Origin: a virus
Virus record (IMG/VR): IMGVR_UViG_3300044482_000112
Span: 1 to 30,306 of that record
Strand: one strand, 5' to 3'
Length of the DNA stretch: 30,306 nt
In this document: piece by piece, positions 29,071 through 30,306 of the stretch
How positions within the stretch are numbered: position 1 is the first letter of the stretch
Layout: every line of letters begins with the position of its first letter
Notes under the pieces: generated by a model
Databases searched by the model: none
The model's input: the letters and a program-made list of their open reading frames with translations, nothing else
What the model was told of the DNA's origin: nothing
Position numbers and translations under genes: made by a program

Positions 29071-29751
29071 ATGCCGCATGCCTTCATCACGGTCCCAGAG
29101 ACCACGCTACCGAACGGCACGGTTGTGCCGAAATTCCAGGTCGGCCAGTACGCCTGCTCGCGCGACACCGATGGTCAGCTGGCCATCACCGCCTCCGGCA
29201 CGCCCTGGGTGCGCATCAACTACCACGAGGCGCGCGCGGCCTGCGAAGCCGCCGGGTTCCGCCTCATCACCGAATTGCAATGGTTGGCCATCGCGCACAA
29301 CGCCGCCCAGCAGGACTGCAACTGGACGAAAGGCGAGGTCGGCAAGGGCAAGCTGTTCCGCGGCATCCGCAAGGGCCTTGTCAGCAGCGCGCAGCCTGGC
29401 AGCTACGAGCCTGAGGACGCCAAGGAGCGCCGCTGGCTGACGCTCTCCAACGGCGAGCGCATCTGCGACATGAACGGCAATGTTTACTCCTGGGTCTTCG
29501 ACGATGTGCAGGGCGATGAAAACGGCGTCGTTGCAAAGGCATTCGCCGACGATTCGCCGTCCATCACCGCACCCTTCCCCTCCATCAAGAAGGGCATGGG
29601 CTGGCGCCCTGGCAGCGGCGCCAACTGGTCTGGCAATGCGCTCCTGCGGGGCGGCTACTGGTACTCGGAGTCCTATGCCGGCGTCTTCTGCCTCAACAAC
29701 GACGGGCCCGGCTTCGAGTACGACTACGTCGGCTTCCGCTGCACCAAGTAA
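29071..29751 (+). CDS. DGR variable target protein, C-type-lectin/FGE fold (226 aa)
   Basis: Residues about 20-226 form a formylglycine-generating-enzyme/C-type-lectin fold: WVRINYHEARAACEAAGFRL, ITELQWLAIA, ICDMNGNVYSWVFDD and the C-terminal LLRGGYWYSES ... VGFRCTK. The end has the layout of a diversity-generating retroelement target. An invariant AGVFCLNN lies between two clusters of residues likely to be varied (Y196, Y198, S199-Y202; D211, G212, G214-Y219), and GFRC closes the protein. Many of these codons are NNC with Tyr, Ser, Asp, Gly and Phe, as adenine mutagenesis of AAC would give. It has no signal peptide or membrane segment. The promoter and palindrome above control it; the fold is sure, the DGR role very likely. 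Confidence 0.88.
   Translation: MPHAFITVPETTLPNGTVVPKFQVGQYACSRDTDGQLAITASGTPWVRINYHEARAACEAAGFRLITELQWLAIAHNAAQQDCNWTKGEVGKGKLFRGIRKGLVSSAQPGSYEPEDAKERRWLTLSNGERICDMNGNVYSWVFDDVQGDENGVVAKAFADDSPSITAPFPSIKKGMGWRPGSGANWSGNALLRGGYWYSESYAGVFCLNNDGPGFEYDYVGFRCTK
29647..29748 (+). other. Predicted DGR variable region (VR)
   Basis: The 3' end of the target gene, from the CGGGGC (Arg-Gly) codons at 29647 to the GC-rich GGCTTCCGCTGC, which ends at 29745 and resembles the initiation-of-homing element of known DGRs. Boundaries are estimated; an exact definition needs the template repeat, which is not in the window. Confidence 0.7.
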
Positions 29752-29778
29752 CGGTCCCTGGTCACAGGTCACCGGCGC

Positions 29779-29804
29779 CTGGCCGCTGCGATAGCGGCGA
29801 CCAG
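29779..29804. other. Hairpin/cruciform downstream of the VR
   Basis: GCCGCT-GCGAT-AGCGGC (6-bp stem, 29782-29798) with outer CTG/CAG pairing, 30 bp after the target stop. Hairpins at this place promote DGR homing in the Bordetella phage system. There is no T run, so it is not a typical terminator. Confidence 0.6.
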
Positions 29805-29841
29805 GCCGACCGAGGCACGAAGCACAGGGAGGATAGGACGC

Positions 29842-30219
29842 ATGACAACCACCACTGACCCAGTTTCCCAGGAAACGCCTGACCTGAACGACGCCGAAGC
29901 CCTGTTCCTGGACGTCTGGAAAGCCGGCGTTCAGGTAGCTGGTGCCGGCCTGTTCGGCTGCCAGGTAGCCCACCCGCGGGACGCCACCCATTGGCGCCAG
30001 CTCACGCCGAAGCTGGACGTGATGCGTCGCGAACTGCCGAACCGCGGCCAGGTGGACGCCGTCTTCGCTGCCGCCATGGCCAGCTTCTTCAACCCCGAGG
30101 AGGGGCAAAAGCTGATGGTCAAAGCCGGCTGCCACGGCTTCGGCGGCATCGCCGTCATTCTCGACGCCCGCCGGCGCGCGCTCCTCGCCTGCCTGCTGGC
30201 CAACTTCCGGGGGTGGTGA
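29842..30219 (+). CDS. Unknown protein following the DGR target (125 aa)
   Basis: GGGAGG precedes the start. The protein is largely helical: NDAEALFLDVWKAGVQVAGA, ATHWRQLTPKLDVMRRELPN, QVDAVFAAAMASFFNPEEGQ and ARRRALLACLLANF. Its length is close to Avd-type DGR accessory proteins, which are small four-helix bundles, but I see no clear sequence match, and the basic charge typical of Avd is not evident. It could be an Avd analogue or an unrelated early phage protein. It lies in the same operon as the target, 90 bp after it. Confidence 0.55.
   Translation: MTTTTDPVSQETPDLNDAEALFLDVWKAGVQVAGAGLFGCQVAHPRDATHWRQLTPKLDVMRRELPNRGQVDAVFAAAMASFFNPEEGQKLMVKAGCHGFGGIAVILDARRRALLACLLANFRGW
29863..29876. 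promoter_or_regulatory. Palindrome copy 6 (GTTTC-CCAG-GAAAC)
   Basis: Within codons 8-12 of the 125-aa gene (Val-Ser-Gln-Glu-Thr), 22 bp after its ATG. The arms are perfect. Confidence 0.55.
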
Positions 30220-30221
30220 TC

Positions 30222-30306
30222 ATGGAGCATCAATGCCAAGCACGCACCCGCGCCGACACTCGCTGCCGCTGCCACGGCTCCGAGCGCGTCCGCGTCCTGT
30301 ATACGG
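30222..30306 (+). CDS. Start of a Cys-rich protein (partial)
   Basis: The frame opens 2 bp after the previous stop and runs off the window. The 28 visible residues start MEHQCQARTRADTRCRCHGS, a Cys/Arg-rich pattern that suggests a small zinc-binding N-terminus. No upstream Shine-Dalgarno of its own is needed if coupled; GGGGG lies 10 bp upstream. Function cannot be given from this piece. Confidence 0.5.
   Translation, partial: MEHQCQARTRADTRCRCHGSERVRVLYT

Noticed and set aside
29752-30306. A DGR template repeat after the target gene
   Set aside because: I see no stretch similar to the VR with added adenines. It must be beyond the right edge if it exists.

Overview
The window is the left end of an integrated tailed prophage in a GC-rich proteobacterium, probably a gammaproteobacterium. 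The host part (about 1-2180) holds the end of an unidentified gene, a GspE/PilB/MshE-type ATPase with an N-terminal c-di-GMP-binding-type domain, and two strong hairpin terminators. The phage boundary is the 3' half of a tRNA-Arg(ACG) gene (2179-2223, minus strand). Only the anticodon loop, variable loop, T arm, acceptor 3' strand and CCA are present, so this is the remnant att end. The intact tRNA copy and the integrase should lie beyond the right edge.

From about 2.4 to 24.2 kb nearly everything is on the minus strand in one tightly coupled late block, read right to left. The order is a small unknown gene, a minor-tail-Z-like protein, small and large terminase (lambda Nu1/A type), a Mor-like activator, small genes and a methyltransferase, gpW-like joiner, portal (gpB type), S49 protease with an in-frame scaffold start (C/Nu3 type), a decoration-like protein and a Mu gpT-like major capsid protein. 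These are followed by a 3TM holin-like protein, gpFII- and gpU-like connectors, tail tube, an HNH homing-type endonuclease, G/GT tail chaperones with an A-AAA-AAC slippery site, a 504-residue tape measure, distal tail proteins, a membrane protein and a lipoprotein. This is a siphophage with a mosaic head.

The replication region (24.2-27.5 kb, also minus) has a primase/VapE-type helicase preceded by a DksA-like zinc finger protein and followed by a 254-bp noncoding block of 9-bp repeats containing a perfect 27-bp inverted repeat, a candidate origin. The switch region (27.5-28.9 kb) has a leftward YdaS/Cro-like gene facing a rightward short CI-like repressor, with operator-like dyads between them, and a membrane/zinc-ribbon protein behind the repressor.

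The most interesting part is the rightward operon from about 28.95 kb. Its promoter is nearly a copy of the early leftward promoter (TTGACA, 17-bp spacer, TAAACA, with an operator-like dyad over the -10). It drives a 226-residue C-type-lectin/FGE-fold protein whose C-terminus looks like the variable region of a diversity-generating retroelement (DGR) target, followed by a hairpin like those that mark DGR target sites. The template repeat and reverse transcriptase are not in the window and would be expected to the right.

A 14-bp palindrome, GTTTCnnnnGAAAC, occurs six times, all inside the prophage. Copies lie just upstream of the DGR target gene, the gpW-portal genes, the holin-like gene and the minor-tail-Z-like gene. 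This suggests an undescribed phage-wide regulatory site that may tie the DGR target to virion production.
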